Source of the DNA: Sulfurimonas sp.
GTDB lineage: Bacteria > Campylobacterota > Campylobacteria > Campylobacterales > Sulfurimonadaceae
Direction of reading: 5' to 3'
Assembly: GCF_016744025.1 (NCBI RefSeq)
Contig: NZ_JADGFC010000003.1
Span: 1 to 63,187 of the forward strand
DNA: 63,187 nucleotides
The position numbers and the translations under genes were made by a program. Every line of letters starts with the position of its first letter. The stretch's first letter is position 1. The notes under the pieces are model-generated. The model ran no database searches, was not told the DNA's origin, and saw only the letters and a list, made by a program, of their open reading frames with translations. This document shows positions 46,105 through 55,950 of the stretch, piece by piece.

Positions 46105-47736
46105 ATAGGGAATATGTACTTCTATCTTCTCTGGTTTACCAATATAGTATCCTTGAGCATAATCAACATTTAGTCTTTTAACAACATCTATAATTTCCTT
46201 AGTTGACACAAACTCTGCAATAGTGTGTATGTTTAGTTTATGGGCTAAACCTACAATAGTCTCCACCATTATTTGTGATTGAACATTTCTGTCAATATTT
46301 GAGATGAGAGAAGCATCTATTTTTATATAGTCAATTGGCAAGTTAAGAGCATGTGAAAAGTTAGAATAACCAGAGCCGAAGTCATCTAAAGCTACTTTTA
46401 TTCCATAAGAGCGAATCTTTACACAAAAATCATATACGCGTTTATAATCTTTAAACTCTTCTGTTTCAAGAAGTTCTATGGTTAATAGATTGTTGTATTC
46501 AAACTCATCAAACATATTATATAGCATCTCAATTGTTTTATCATTTTCAATATCTTCCATAGAAATATTAAAAGAGCAGGGTACTTTGTATTTCGCGACA
46601 TTGTATAGTGTATTTTTTGCAACAGCTTGAGTAAGTTTATGGTAAATACGATTTTGTTTTGCAACCTCTATAAACTTGATTGGAGGCATAATAGTTCCAT
46701 CTTCTTCTATGATTCTTGCTAAAGACTCATACTTTAGACTGAGTGAAGAATCTTGAATAGGAGCTATTGGCTGAAAATATGAGGTAACTTTTTTATTTTC
46801 TAAAGCAGTTAGTAATTTATTATGACACTCTATATCTTCTTTATGAATCTTTTCAAGTTCTTTATCATCATTAAATATAGATATTTGAACATTTCTCTTT
46901 TTAGCATCTTTGAGTGCCATATCTGCATAAGCTAACATTTTTTTAAAACCACCAAATGCTAAACCGGCACTCATCATAAAAGTAAATGTTTTATCTTCAT
47001 AGATGAAATTTTCTTTACTATACATTTTTAAAATATCTTCTATTCTCTGTATAAAATAGCTGTTACTTAACTCAGTTGAATTTTTTACAGCAATTACAAA
47101 TTCGTCTCCACCTATATGATAAAGAAGAGTATCATTATCATTCATCTCTGAGTTTAAAAAATTTGCAGTTAGTTTAAGAGTAATATTACCTACTTCTTCT
47201 CCATAAACATCATTGAATTTTTGAAACTTATCTATATTTAAAAGTGCCATCTGCTTAAACTTATATATATGAGAATCGTCAAGTAGTTTATTTCTATTTG
47301 GAAGACCACTTAAAAAGTGAGTATTTGTCTTTATATTTAATTCTTCTGTTTTTTTAGATATTTCACTCTCTAAGTCATCATTATATTTTAGCAGTTGAGA
47401 TTGTAGTTTTTTCTGCTGCATATCTGTAATTTCACCAAGGAGTAACTCTTTTTCTGACTTAGAATGTCGTTTTGATAATTTATATAAAACAAAAAATATT
47501 AATATGAAAGCAAAACCAAATGAATATAGTGTACTTTCTTGAGTCTTTTCATTTGTTTCTTTTAGTATTTCTATTGTTTTATCTAAATTATCATCAGCTG
47601 GGTTAAGAAGTTGTTTTTCCATACAGTCTATTATTTTGTTTGCGGTATTTATACTTTTATTGTTAAGATATAGGGTGTAAGATAAAAAAATAAAACTGAT
47701 AAATATAGTTGCATACAATTTTGTATTAAAGTTCAA
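46093..47736 (-). CDS. Membrane-bound GGDEF-EAL protein
   Basis: 547 aa. Two membrane helices (about 7-25 and 72-88), a coiled coil (100-135), GGDEF (209-213 intact) and a C-terminal EAL domain with ESL (337-339) in place of EAL. Asn390, Glu421 and DDFGSGYSN (451-459) are preserved, so phosphodiesterase activity is likely. The upstream region (47734-47796) has four alternating TAATTAC motifs. Confidence 0.9.
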   Translation of the reverse strand: MNFNTKLYATIFISFIFLSYTLYLNNKSINTANKIIDCMEKQLLNPADDNLDKTIEILKETNEKTQESTLYSFGFAFILIFFVLYKLSKRHSKSEKELLLGEITDMQQKKLQSQLLKYNDDLESEISKKTEELNIKTNTHFLSGLPNRNKLLDDSHIYKFKQMALLNIDKFQKFNDVYGEEVGNITLKLTANFLNSEMNDNDTLLYHIGGDEFVIAVKNSTELSNSYFIQRIEDILKMYSKENFIYEDKTFTFMMSAGLAFGGFKKMLAYADMALKDAKKRNVQISIFNDDKELEKIHKEDIECHNKLLTALENKKVTSYFQPIAPIQDSSLSLKYESLARIIEEDGTIMPPIKFIEVAKQNRIYHKLTQAVAKNTLYNVAKYKVPCSFNISMEDIENDKTIEMLYNMFDEFEYNNLLTIELLETEEFKDYKRVYDFCVKIRSYGIKVALDDFGSGYSNFSHALNLPIDYIKIDASLISNIDRNVQSQIMVETIVGLAHKLNIHTIAEFVSTKEIIDVVKRLNVDYAQGYYIGKPEKIEVHIPYLFG

Positions 47737-47796
47737 TTACTCCCCTTGTAATTAAGATATGTTAAATATAGTTGCTTCTTAATTACTCGTAATTAG
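47734..47796. promoter_or_regulatory. Cluster of alternating TAATTAC motifs
   Basis: CAATTAC (47734-47740), GTAATTAAGA (47748-47757), its exact inverse TCTTAATTAC (47777-47786) and GTAATTAG (47789-47796). The inner pair is a perfect 10-bp inverted repeat 19 bases apart. The region separates the GGDEF-EAL gene from rpmH and may be an operator. The first motif touches the last coding bases on the right end of the GGDEF gene. Confidence 0.4.
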
Positions 47797-47944
47797 TGGC
47801 TCTTCATTGCGTCTATACTCTTTGGGGAGATTATAATATTATAAGTGTTAATTTAGAATTAAATCAATTCAAAGACAAACCTTAACCGAGCTTTAAGTAA
47901 TAACTATGTAATATTGCGGACTTAATTTTAAATAAGGATATGTA

Positions 47945-48079
47945 ATGAAAAGAACATACCAGCCTCATAATACACCGAGAAAAAGAACTCACGGTTTTAG
48001 AGCAAGAATGGCTACAAAGAATGGTCGTAACGTTATTAATCGTCGTCGTGCTAAAGGTCGTAAAAGATTGACAGTTTAG
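47945..48079 (+). CDS. rpmH: Ribosomal protein bL34
   Basis: 44 aa: [20 protein letters not shown] then an Arg/Lys-rich remainder ending GRKRLTV, standard L34. AAGGA lies 6 bases upstream of ATG 47945. It heads the rpmH-rnpA-yidD-yidC-jag-mnmE-ruvX block that is conserved across bacteria. Confidence 0.97.
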   Translation: MKRTYQPHNTPRKRTHGFRARMATKNGRNVINRRRAKGRKRLTV

Positions 48080-48417
48080 TCGGTTTCTCCACACTGAAAC
48101 AACACAAAGAGTTTCAGTACATATATAAAAAAGGAAAAAACACTCACACTCAAAGTGTGGTGCTTTTCTATCTTCCCACAAAAACAGTTCACAAAGTAGG
48201 TTTTACAGCAACTAAGAAAATTGGTAATGCAGTTAAAAGAAATAGAGCTAAAAGAAGACTTAGAGCTTTGTTCTGTGAAAACTCCTCTCAACTTCAAGAT
48301 GGTACATATATTTTTGTAGCAAAACTATCAATTAATGAAATCTCGCATGAAGAACTTAAAAACGATTTTAAAAAAGTTTTACATAAGTCTAAAAGTATTA
48401 AAGCAGATTCTCAATGA
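48067..48417 (+). CDS. rnpA: Ribonuclease P protein component; start codon non-canonical
   Basis: The conserved core ([16 protein letters not shown]-binding motif, [12 protein letters not shown]) is present. From GTG 48157 the product is only 86 aa and lacks the conserved N-terminal helix. That helix is encoded just upstream in frame ([20 protein letters not shown]), but between the in-frame stop TAA 48061-48063 and GTG 48157 there is no ATG, GTG or TTG. ATT 48067 (overlapping rpmH, about 116 aa) or CTG 48094 are the best candidates; 48067 is given here. It overlaps yidD by 4 bp. The protein is certain, the start is not. Confidence 0.8.
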   Translation: MDSLVGFSTLKQHKEFQYIYKKGKNTHTQSVVLFYLPTKTVHKVGFTATKKIGNAVKRNRAKRRLRALFCENSSQLQDGTYIFVAKLSINEISHEELKNDFKKVLHKSKSIKADSQ

Positions 48418-48740
48418 TAAGAAAGTTTTTACTTAAGCTTTTATGGTTATACCAGAAATTTTTTACCCTTATTGGCTTTGGAAGTTGTAGATACTACCCA
48501 ACTTGTAGTGAATATGCACGAATTCACTTTGAAAATAACTCCATTTCAAGTGCTTTTTACCACACTTTGATTAGAATACTCCGTTGTAATCAATTATTTG
48601 ATGGTGGTATAGAGTATCCAATACTAAATAAACTGTCTGTAAAGCCCACAAAATTAGGGGTTGATTCTATAAAATATTGGTTGGTTCCAAATAAAAAAAA
48701 CCGTTTTCATATAATAAAAAATTTTTCATATAAAGGGTAA
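48414..48740 (+). CDS. yidD: Membrane protein insertion efficiency factor YidD
   Basis: 108 aa with the core LIGFGSCRYYPTCSEYA, a long basic tail and the GGIEYP segment. It overlaps rnpA by ATGA, giving tight coupling, and lies 2 bp before yidC, with which it functions. The C-terminal 40 residues extend beyond the minimal family length. Confidence 0.93.
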   Translation: MIRKFLLKLLWLYQKFFTLIGFGSCRYYPTCSEYARIHFENNSISSAFYHTLIRILRCNQLFDGGIEYPILNKLSVKPTKLGVDSIKYWLVPNKKNRFHIIKNFSYKG

Positions 48741-48742
48741 TT

Positions 48743-50431
48743 TTGTTAAATAAAATGACACCAAATCAGAGACTTATGTTAGCAGTAGCAATATCTGTAA
48801 TCTTTTTCGTAGCTTATACAGCTATTTTTCCACCAGAGGAGCCAGAGAATTTATTGGCTAATAATAAGACTGAACAAAGTCTTGCAACGAATCAAAATTC
48901 AGCAGAACAGACAAATACGTCTTCAACAGCAGATCATGCTGTATCTGATGCACAAAACTATGCAAGAAATGATGCAAATACAATTTTAACTGTAACAAAT
49001 AAAGATTTTATTTTAAAAGTTGACACACTAGGACGTATCAGTTCTAAAGTTCTTCTGCAAGATAAATTTAATACTAAAGAGGGTGAGCAACATGCTCAAC
49101 TGATTCCTGCTAATGGAATGAAACCATTATTTGTTAGATTTTTAGAAGAGACACTTAACAATGAAGCTAAGTCTGTAGCATATATCTCAGATGTAAGTGA
49201 AGTAACTTTAGATGGAATGTCAAAGAAAGTAACTCTTACACAAAAATTATCTTCATTAACAGTTACAAAAGAGTTGACTTTTTATGATGATGGTCATTAT
49301 GACGCAGTAGTTTCACTTTCTCAAGATAAAAGATACTTTGTATATCTAGGTCAAAGACCAAGAGTAAATGAAACAGAACAGATGATGACTGTAACAGGGG
49401 CTATGGTTTATACTGATGATGAAATAGTAACTATAGTAACAGATGGAGATGCAGAAGGAAGAAAAACTTTTAGCGGAGTTGAACTTATCTCAGCATTTGA
49501 TCAATATTCAGCTTCTATCATGTACGGATTTAATAAAGATACAAACATTATTATTGAAAGAGATAGAGATGATAATCCAGTTGTATATTTTGAAGCACTA
49601 AAAAATATGACATTTAACGGTTATGTAGGTCAAAAAGAGTATAAAGTACTAGAAAATATAAATCCTGTACTTACAAATGCTATAGAGTATGGTTGGTTCA
49701 CATTTGCTTCGAAGCCACTATTTCAACTACTTTCTTGGTTACATGGAATATTCGGTAACTGGGGTTGGTCAATTATTGCACTTACTCTTATGATTAGAAT
49801 AGTTCTATATCCTTTAACTTATAAGGGAATGGTTTCTATGCAAAAAATAAAAACTATTTCTCCAAAGATTAAAGAACTTCAAGCAAAATACAAGGGTGAC
49901 CCACAACGTATGAATGCTGCAGTTATGGATATGTACAAAAAGAACAATGCCAACCCTCTTGGCGGATGTCTTCCAATGATACTACAGATTCCAGTATTTT
50001 TTGCAATCTACCGTGTACTTTTAAATGCAGTTGAACTTCAAGGTGCTCCATGGATGTTATGGGTAACCGATCTTTCTCGTATGGATGAATTTTATGTTTT
50101 ACCTATTCTTATGGGTGCTTCAATGTTCTTTCAACAAAGACTTACACCAAATAACTTTACTGATCCTATGCAAGAAAAAGTGTTTAAATATTTACCAGTT
50201 ATTTTTACATTCTTCTTCTTGACATTCCCATCAGGTCTAGTTCTTTACTGGTTTGTAAATAATCTTTTCTCAATTGCTCAACAAACTATTGTTAATCAGC
50301 AATTTAAAAATGCTAAAGATGCAGAAATAGCAGTAAGTGATCATGCTCAAAAGATGGAGCATAAAGAGATAGAAAAAGAAAAATTAGAGAAGAAAAAGTC
50401 AAAAAATTCTACTGGAAAAAATGATGATTAA
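48743..50431 (+). CDS. yidC: Membrane protein insertase YidC
   Basis: 562 aa from TTG 48743. One N-terminal helix, a large periplasmic domain (about 55-330) as in Gram-negative YidC, then the conserved insertase core (YPLTYKGMVSMQKIK, GGCLPMILQIPVFFAIYRVL, FPSGLVLYWFVNN). It inserts and folds inner-membrane proteins with or without SecYEG. The C-terminus is lysine-rich and overlaps jag by 11 bp. Confidence 0.97.
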   Translation: MLNKMTPNQRLMLAVAISVIFFVAYTAIFPPEEPENLLANNKTEQSLATNQNSAEQTNTSSTADHAVSDAQNYARNDANTILTVTNKDFILKVDTLGRISSKVLLQDKFNTKEGEQHAQLIPANGMKPLFVRFLEETLNNEAKSVAYISDVSEVTLDGMSKKVTLTQKLSSLTVTKELTFYDDGHYDAVVSLSQDKRYFVYLGQRPRVNETEQMMTVTGAMVYTDDEIVTIVTDGDAEGRKTFSGVELISAFDQYSASIMYGFNKDTNIIIERDRDDNPVVYFEALKNMTFNGYVGQKEYKVLENINPVLTNAIEYGWFTFASKPLFQLLSWLHGIFGNWGWSIIALTLMIRIVLYPLTYKGMVSMQKIKTISPKIKELQAKYKGDPQRMNAAVMDMYKKNNANPLGGCLPMILQIPVFFAIYRVLLNAVELQGAPWMLWVTDLSRMDEFYVLPILMGASMFFQQRLTPNNFTDPMQEKVFKYLPVIFTFFFLTFPSGLVLYWFVNNLFSIAQQTIVNQQFKNAKDAEIAVSDHAQKMEHKEIEKEKLEKKKSKNSTGKNDD

Positions 50432-51353
50432 GATAGAGTCCACAACGTTAGAAAAAGCATATCAAGATGCTGCTTCTTCGTTGGAGTGTTCTGTAACACA
50501 GCTTAAAATAGAAGTTGTTCAATATCCAAGCAGTGGCTTTTTAGGACTATTTAAAAAAAGTGCAATTATTGTTGCTGTTATAGACGCTGATTTAGAGGTA
50601 AAACCTAAAATTAAAAAAGAGTCTGTTAAAATAAAAGTTCAAGAAAAACCAGAAATCAAAACACCTCCAAAACCTCAAAAACAAAAAAAACAAGATAAAC
50701 CTGCTGTTAAAAAAGAGGTAAAGAAAGAAGAAGTTAAAAGAGAAGTTCAAAAACCTCACACTATCTTAAATGATACTATTATGCCTCAGTCATTTGTGAG
50801 TAATCAAGATGATGAAGATGAAGATATCACATCTTATCTTGCTGATTATGATGATGAGTTCGATAATGTAGATGGTGAAGACCTCAAATCAACTGCAGAT
50901 ATCGCTAAAACAGTTAAAAAAGATATCAATAAATTATTTGGTTCAATCTGTTTTGAGATAGATGAAATTGATGTAAGTGTTTATAATGAAACTACTCTTC
51001 TTATCGAGTTTAAGGGTGAGGATGTTGCACTTCTTATTGGTAAAGAAGGTTATAGATATAAATCACTCTCTTATATGATATTTAATTGGATAAACACAAA
51101 ATACCAATTAGAACTTCGTTTAGAAATTGCAGAATTTTTGAAAAATCAAGAAGAGTCAGTTTCTAGATATTTAACTGGTGTTAAAGAAAGTGTAAATAGA
51201 GATGGAAGAGCTCAAACTAAAGTTTTAGATGGCGTACTTGTTCAAATTGCTCTTAGAGAACTTCGTGAAATGTATCCAGGTAAGTATGTCGCAATTCGTT
51301 CAACTCGTGATGGACTAAAATATATCATTATTAATGATTACCATACGAACTAA
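50421..51353 (+). CDS. jag: Jag/SpoIIIJ-associated RNA-binding protein
   Basis: 310 aa. A Jag N-domain (1-60), a Lys/Pro/Glu-rich linker (65-125), a KH domain with LIGKEGYRYKSL and a C-terminal R3H domain (RYLTGVKESVNRDGR...). It is a regulatory RNA-binding protein co-encoded with YidC in many bacteria. Its start lies inside yidC. Confidence 0.92.
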   Translation: MMIKIESTTLEKAYQDAASSLECSVTQLKIEVVQYPSSGFLGLFKKSAIIVAVIDADLEVKPKIKKESVKIKVQEKPEIKTPPKPQKQKKQDKPAVKKEVKKEEVKREVQKPHTILNDTIMPQSFVSNQDDEDEDITSYLADYDDEFDNVDGEDLKSTADIAKTVKKDINKLFGSICFEIDEIDVSVYNETTLLIEFKGEDVALLIGKEGYRYKSLSYMIFNWINTKYQLELRLEIAEFLKNQEESVSRYLTGVKESVNRDGRAQTKVLDGVLVQIALRELREMYPGKYVAIRSTRDGLKYIIINDYHTN

Positions 51354-51356
51354 TAA

Positions 51357-52697
51357 ATGGATAATGACACAATAAGCGCCATTGCAACAGCAAATGGTAT
51401 AGGCTCTATCGCTATCATCCGCATAAGCGGAGATAGAGCTTTGCAAATCGCAAAAAAATTAACTCACAAACAAGAATTTTCTCCAAGACATGCAACTCTA
51501 ACTACAATAAATAATAAAGAAAATGAACTAATCGATGAGTCTATAGTTATATATTTTAAAGCTCCATATTCGTTTACTGCTGAAGATGTTGTTGAGATTC
51601 AATGCCATGGTGGTTTCATAGTTGCACAGAGCATATTAAAAGCAACACTAGATGCAGGAGCTAGACTAGCAAATGCTGGTGAGTTTTCAAAACGGGCTTT
51701 TTTCAATGGTAGAATAGATTTAAGCGAAGCAGAAGCTATAGCTCAACTTATTGAAGCTAAAAGTGAAGATGCAGCGAAGATTCTAGCTAAACAGATGAAA
51801 GGTTCTTTAAAAGAGTATATTGAGCAAATAAGAGATGAAATAATTCATATACTTGCTTACTCTGAAGTGAGTATTGATTATGCAGAAGAGGACTTACCAG
51901 AAGATTTAGTTAGACAAATTGAAGCTAAACTAAGTGATTTAAATAAATCTTTAGAATCAACATTAGCCGCTTCAAAAGCTAGAGAAGGCCTAATGCAAGG
52001 ATTTAAAGTTGCCATTATTGGAAAACCAAATGTTGGTAAAAGTTCCCTTCTAAACTCTCTTCTTAACTATAATCGTGCCATTGTGAGTGATATTGCAGGA
52101 ACTACAAGAGATACTATAGAAGAGCAAGTCAAAATTGGAACGCATCTTATTCGCATCGTTGATACTGCCGGTATTAGAGAAGCAAATGATGAGATAGAGC
52201 GTATAGGTATTGAGCGTTCCTTAGAAGCTATACAAGAGTCTGATATTGTTGTTGCTCTTTTTGATGCCTCTAGAGTCTTAGATGCAGAGGATGAGCAGAT
52301 ATTATCTCTAATAGAGGAACATGCTAAAAATAAACATGTGGTATATGTAAAGAATAAAATAGATTTAGAAGAAAAGTTTTTCTCAAAAGATATAAATTTT
52401 GATTTGAAACTAAATTCTAAAGACAATGTTTCATCTCTTATAGAATCTTTACAAAATATAATGGATAGAAGCAATAGTTCTGATGAGATTATGCTTATAT
52501 CTCAAAGACAGATAATGGCAGTACAAAATACTTTAACTAATATTGAAGAAGCTTTTATGCCATTACAAGATCAAGAGCTTGAAATATTCTCTTTTCATCT
52601 AAATGAAGCTGTAAAAGAGATGGCATCTATAACGAGACCATTTGAAAATGATGAGATGCTAGACAAGATGTTTGGCTCTTTTTGTTTGGGGAAATAA
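51357..52697 (+). CDS. mnmE: tRNA modification GTPase MnmE
   Basis: 446 aa. The N-terminal folate-binding domain begins MDNDTISAIATANGIGSIAI, the G domain has GKPNVGKSSLLN, DTAGIRE and KNKIDL, and the end is the FCLGK C-terminus with the catalytic Cys. With MnmG it makes the carboxymethylaminomethyl group at wobble uridine 34. It starts 3 bp after jag. Confidence 0.97.
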   Translation: MDNDTISAIATANGIGSIAIIRISGDRALQIAKKLTHKQEFSPRHATLTTINNKENELIDESIVIYFKAPYSFTAEDVVEIQCHGGFIVAQSILKATLDAGARLANAGEFSKRAFFNGRIDLSEAEAIAQLIEAKSEDAAKILAKQMKGSLKEYIEQIRDEIIHILAYSEVSIDYAEEDLPEDLVRQIEAKLSDLNKSLESTLAASKAREGLMQGFKVAIIGKPNVGKSSLLNSLLNYNRAIVSDIAGTTRDTIEEQVKIGTHLIRIVDTAGIREANDEIERIGIERSLEAIQESDIVVALFDASRVLDAEDEQILSLIEEHAKNKHVVYVKNKIDLEEKFFSKDINFDLKLNSKDNVSSLIESLQNIMDRSNSSDEIMLISQRQIMAVQNTLTNIEEAFMPLQDQELEIFSFHLNEAVKEMASITRPFENDEMLDKMFGSFCLGK

Positions 52698-52698
52698 T

Positions 52699-53112
52699 TT
52701 GAAATATATAGCAATAGATTTAGGCTTAAAAAGAATTGGAATAGCTTATTCAGCACATAAAGATTTAGTTACTCCATTATCTGCAGTTATTAGAAAAAAT
52801 AGAGACCAGGCATCTGCTGAAGTGAAAAAAGTTTTAAAAGACTGGGAAGTAGATGCAGTGGTAGTTGGTATTCCTCTTGGTGGAAGTTCTGAAGATGAGA
52901 TGCGAAGACGTATAGCTCACTTTATGAATCTTGTAGATTTTGAAGGTGATATTTTTTACCAAGATGAAGCAGGTTCATCTCTAGAAGCAGAAAATATGAT
53001 GAAGGGTGAAATAAAGTATGTTCGTGATGGACGAATTGACTCAATTTCAGCAATGATTATTTTACAAAGATATCTACTTTCTATCAAATATAAAAAGACT
53101 ACACAATCTTAA
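52699..53112 (+). CDS. ruvX: YqgF/RuvX-like Holliday-junction resolvase homologue
   Basis: 137 aa from TTG 52699 (M-KYIAIDLGLKRIGIAYS), one base after the mnmE stop and with GGGG upstream. An earlier in-frame start (52672) lies inside mnmE and is unlikely. The RNase H-like Asp, the VVGIPLGGSSEDEMRRR stretch and the DEAGSS motif define the family, which processes 16S rRNA ends. It overlaps the next convergent gene by 14 bp. Confidence 0.9.
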   Translation: MKYIAIDLGLKRIGIAYSAHKDLVTPLSAVIRKNRDQASAEVKKVLKDWEVDAVVVGIPLGGSSEDEMRRRIAHFMNLVDFEGDIFYQDEAGSSLEAENMMKGEIKYVRDGRIDSISAMIILQRYLLSIKYKKTTQS

Positions 53113-53719
53113 AAAATTGTGCAGCTTCTTCTTCATCATCAGTTAACTCTTCTCTTTTAAAGTCAGGATTATTTTCAATCATATCCTTTACTTTAGTCTG
53201 GCAATAATTAAATAAAACTTCTTGTGCATGTCTGTCATCACTTAAAAAGCCGAGACCACTAAACTGATAAGGTTCTTCTTGTTCTATACAAAGAATTGTT
53301 CCTTCACATTTTTCTTCTAGTACTTCAACTAAGCTTCTGTAATCAATATTGAACTCTGTTACATTCCATCCAATATCCTCAAGATTTGAATTTGAAAAAT
53401 CTGCAACACCATCAGCTGTCGTATCATCGTAAGAAGCTCTTGGTGTGTTTAATCCAATCAATTCTTGCCAGTTAGAAAAAGCTTTGATTAAAACTCTATC
53501 TTCATCTTCAACTATTTGATAGTTTTTGCCTAAAACTTTTTCAAAGTTTTGTACAATTTCTGGTTTACCTTTATAGATAAGAATCTCTTTATCCGCAAAT
53601 GGTTCATATTTAATATCTCCATTTGTATTAATTGCGAATACTTTTGAAGTGTTTATAGCTTGGAGTAAATTTGTTTTGTCAATAATGATGATTTCGTTAA
53701 AAAGGTTGAATTTTTTCAT
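53099..53719 (-). CDS. Conserved-looking hypothetical, 206 aa
   Basis: Acidic protein without signal or membrane segments. It shows an N-terminal beta-rich part (NLFNEIIIIDKTNLL), a middle segment SNWQELIGLNTPRASYDDTT and an acidic C-terminus (ELTDDEEEAAQFF). I do not recognise a family. It converges with ruvX and is divergent from ilvC. Confidence 0.6.
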   Translation of the reverse strand: MKKFNLFNEIIIIDKTNLLQAINTSKVFAINTNGDIKYEPFADKEILIYKGKPEIVQNFEKVLGKNYQIVEDEDRVLIKAFSNWQELIGLNTPRASYDDTTADGVADFSNSNLEDIGWNVTEFNIDYRSLVEVLEEKCEGTILCIEQEEPYQFSGLGFLSDDRHAQEVLFNYCQTKVKDMIENNPDFKREELTDDEEEAAQFFKIV

Positions 53720-53778
53720 ATTTTCCTCTATTTTAAATAAATATTTGACACATTATAAAAGTTTTTGCTTTATTTTAG

Positions 53779-54857
<1,079 letters not shown>

Positions 54858-54871
54858 TATTTTTAATTTCT

Positions 54872-54896
54872 AGCACTCATCTTCGGATGATGTGCT
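54872..54896 (+). terminator. ilvC-distal hairpin with UUCG tetraloop
   Basis: AGCACTCATC, loop TTCG, GATGATGTGCT with one bulged T. The C(UUCG)G tetraloop is very stable. There is no immediate U-run, so it may also protect the mRNA 3' end. Confidence 0.6.
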
Positions 54897-54984
54897 CGGT
54901 CACTTACAAATGTAAGCTCTCTCTCACAAACATCCAAATCTGAACACTATAAATCAAAAATCTTTAGTTTTACAATTTTTTATT

Positions 54985-55950
54985 TTAAAGAAGTTTCTGA
55001 ACTCTTATTAGTGTAGATAGTAATATCGCACCTTTATCAACACCAGAACTTTTCATCTTTAGCTCTGCATCTAATAATAGCTCATGTAGTTTATAATAAG
55101 TATTTGGTTTAAATTTTAATGATAGTGCAGCTTTTTCATCAACTACAAATTTTGGAGCAGGGTAACCTAGTATTTCAAGAGCATTAGGTGCTCCATTTAC
55201 TCTTATATAGATATTGAACATATAAAGCTGTGTTAGGTATGCTGTGAGTGCTGTAGCTACTCGTATCTCATCCTCACCATGGTCTAGGATATTATTTAAG
55301 TCTTGAGTGAAATCTTTTTTAGAAAGAATCTTTTTAATAAAGTCATCCATGCTAATTTCGGCAAGTCCAGAAACAAGATGCTCTATGTCTTTTGTCGTAA
55401 TGACTTTATCGTAAACTCTAAACTTTTCTATTTCATTATAAGCTAGAGCAACATCACCATTATGGATATTTAAAAGATGAGCAATTGAATACTTATCCAT
55501 ATTTACATTTTTCTCTTGAACAACTTCTGAGATGATATTTATAGCTTCATGATGGCTAGGATTGAAAAATCTAACACTCATAGTGCTCTTTTTAGAAAAT
55601 GCTTTTGCATAAGTTTTATGATCGCTTCCATAATAAGCATATATAAAAAGATTCTCTTGATTCTTTTCACATAGATCTATTAAATCATCTAACTCTTTCT
55701 TAGGAACTTTCTTTTCACTTTTTACTACTAATACATTTACTCCACCAAAAAGAGAAGCTTGAGAAAGATGTGCTTTTGCACTTTTAAAGTCATACTCGTC
55801 ATAGTAAAAAGTTATTGAGGAAGAGTCTTCTATAGTACTTAGTTTTTTGGTGTAGCTGTCTATTAGAAAACTGCTCTCACCAAAAAATACAAAACTATTA
55901 GAGATGCTAGAGTTTTGTATATGCTTGTCTAATTCACCCTTGTACATCAC
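54985..55950 (-). CDS. holA: DNA polymerase III delta subunit
   Basis: 321 aa. The NFFFGE-like opening SNSFVFFGESSFLIDSY, NSTLLIVK-type strand (GGVNVLVVKSEKKV) and the mostly helical C-terminus fit HolA. It loads the sliding clamp. It overlaps rnr by 17 bp. Confidence 0.88.
   Translation of the reverse strand: MMYKGELDKHIQNSSISNSFVFFGESSFLIDSYTKKLSTIEDSSSITFYYDEYDFKSAKAHLSQASLFGGVNVLVVKSEKKVPKKELDDLIDLCEKNQENLFIYAYYGSDHKTYAKAFSKKSTMSVRFFNPSHHEAINIISEVVQEKNVNMDKYSIAHLLNIHNGDVALAYNEIEKFRVYDKVITTKDIEHLVSGLAEISMDDFIKKILSKKDFTQDLNNILDHGEDEIRVATALTAYLTQLYMFNIYIRVNGAPNALEILGYPAPKFVVDEKAALSLKFKPNTYYKLHELLLDAELKMKSSGVDKGAILLSTLIRVQKLL

Noticed and set aside
47737-48079. Possible origin of replication near rpmH
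   Set aside because: No dnaA, dnaN or clustered DnaA boxes (TTATCCACA-like) are visible; rpmH-to-mnmE often lies near oriC in other phyla, but there is no direct evidence here.
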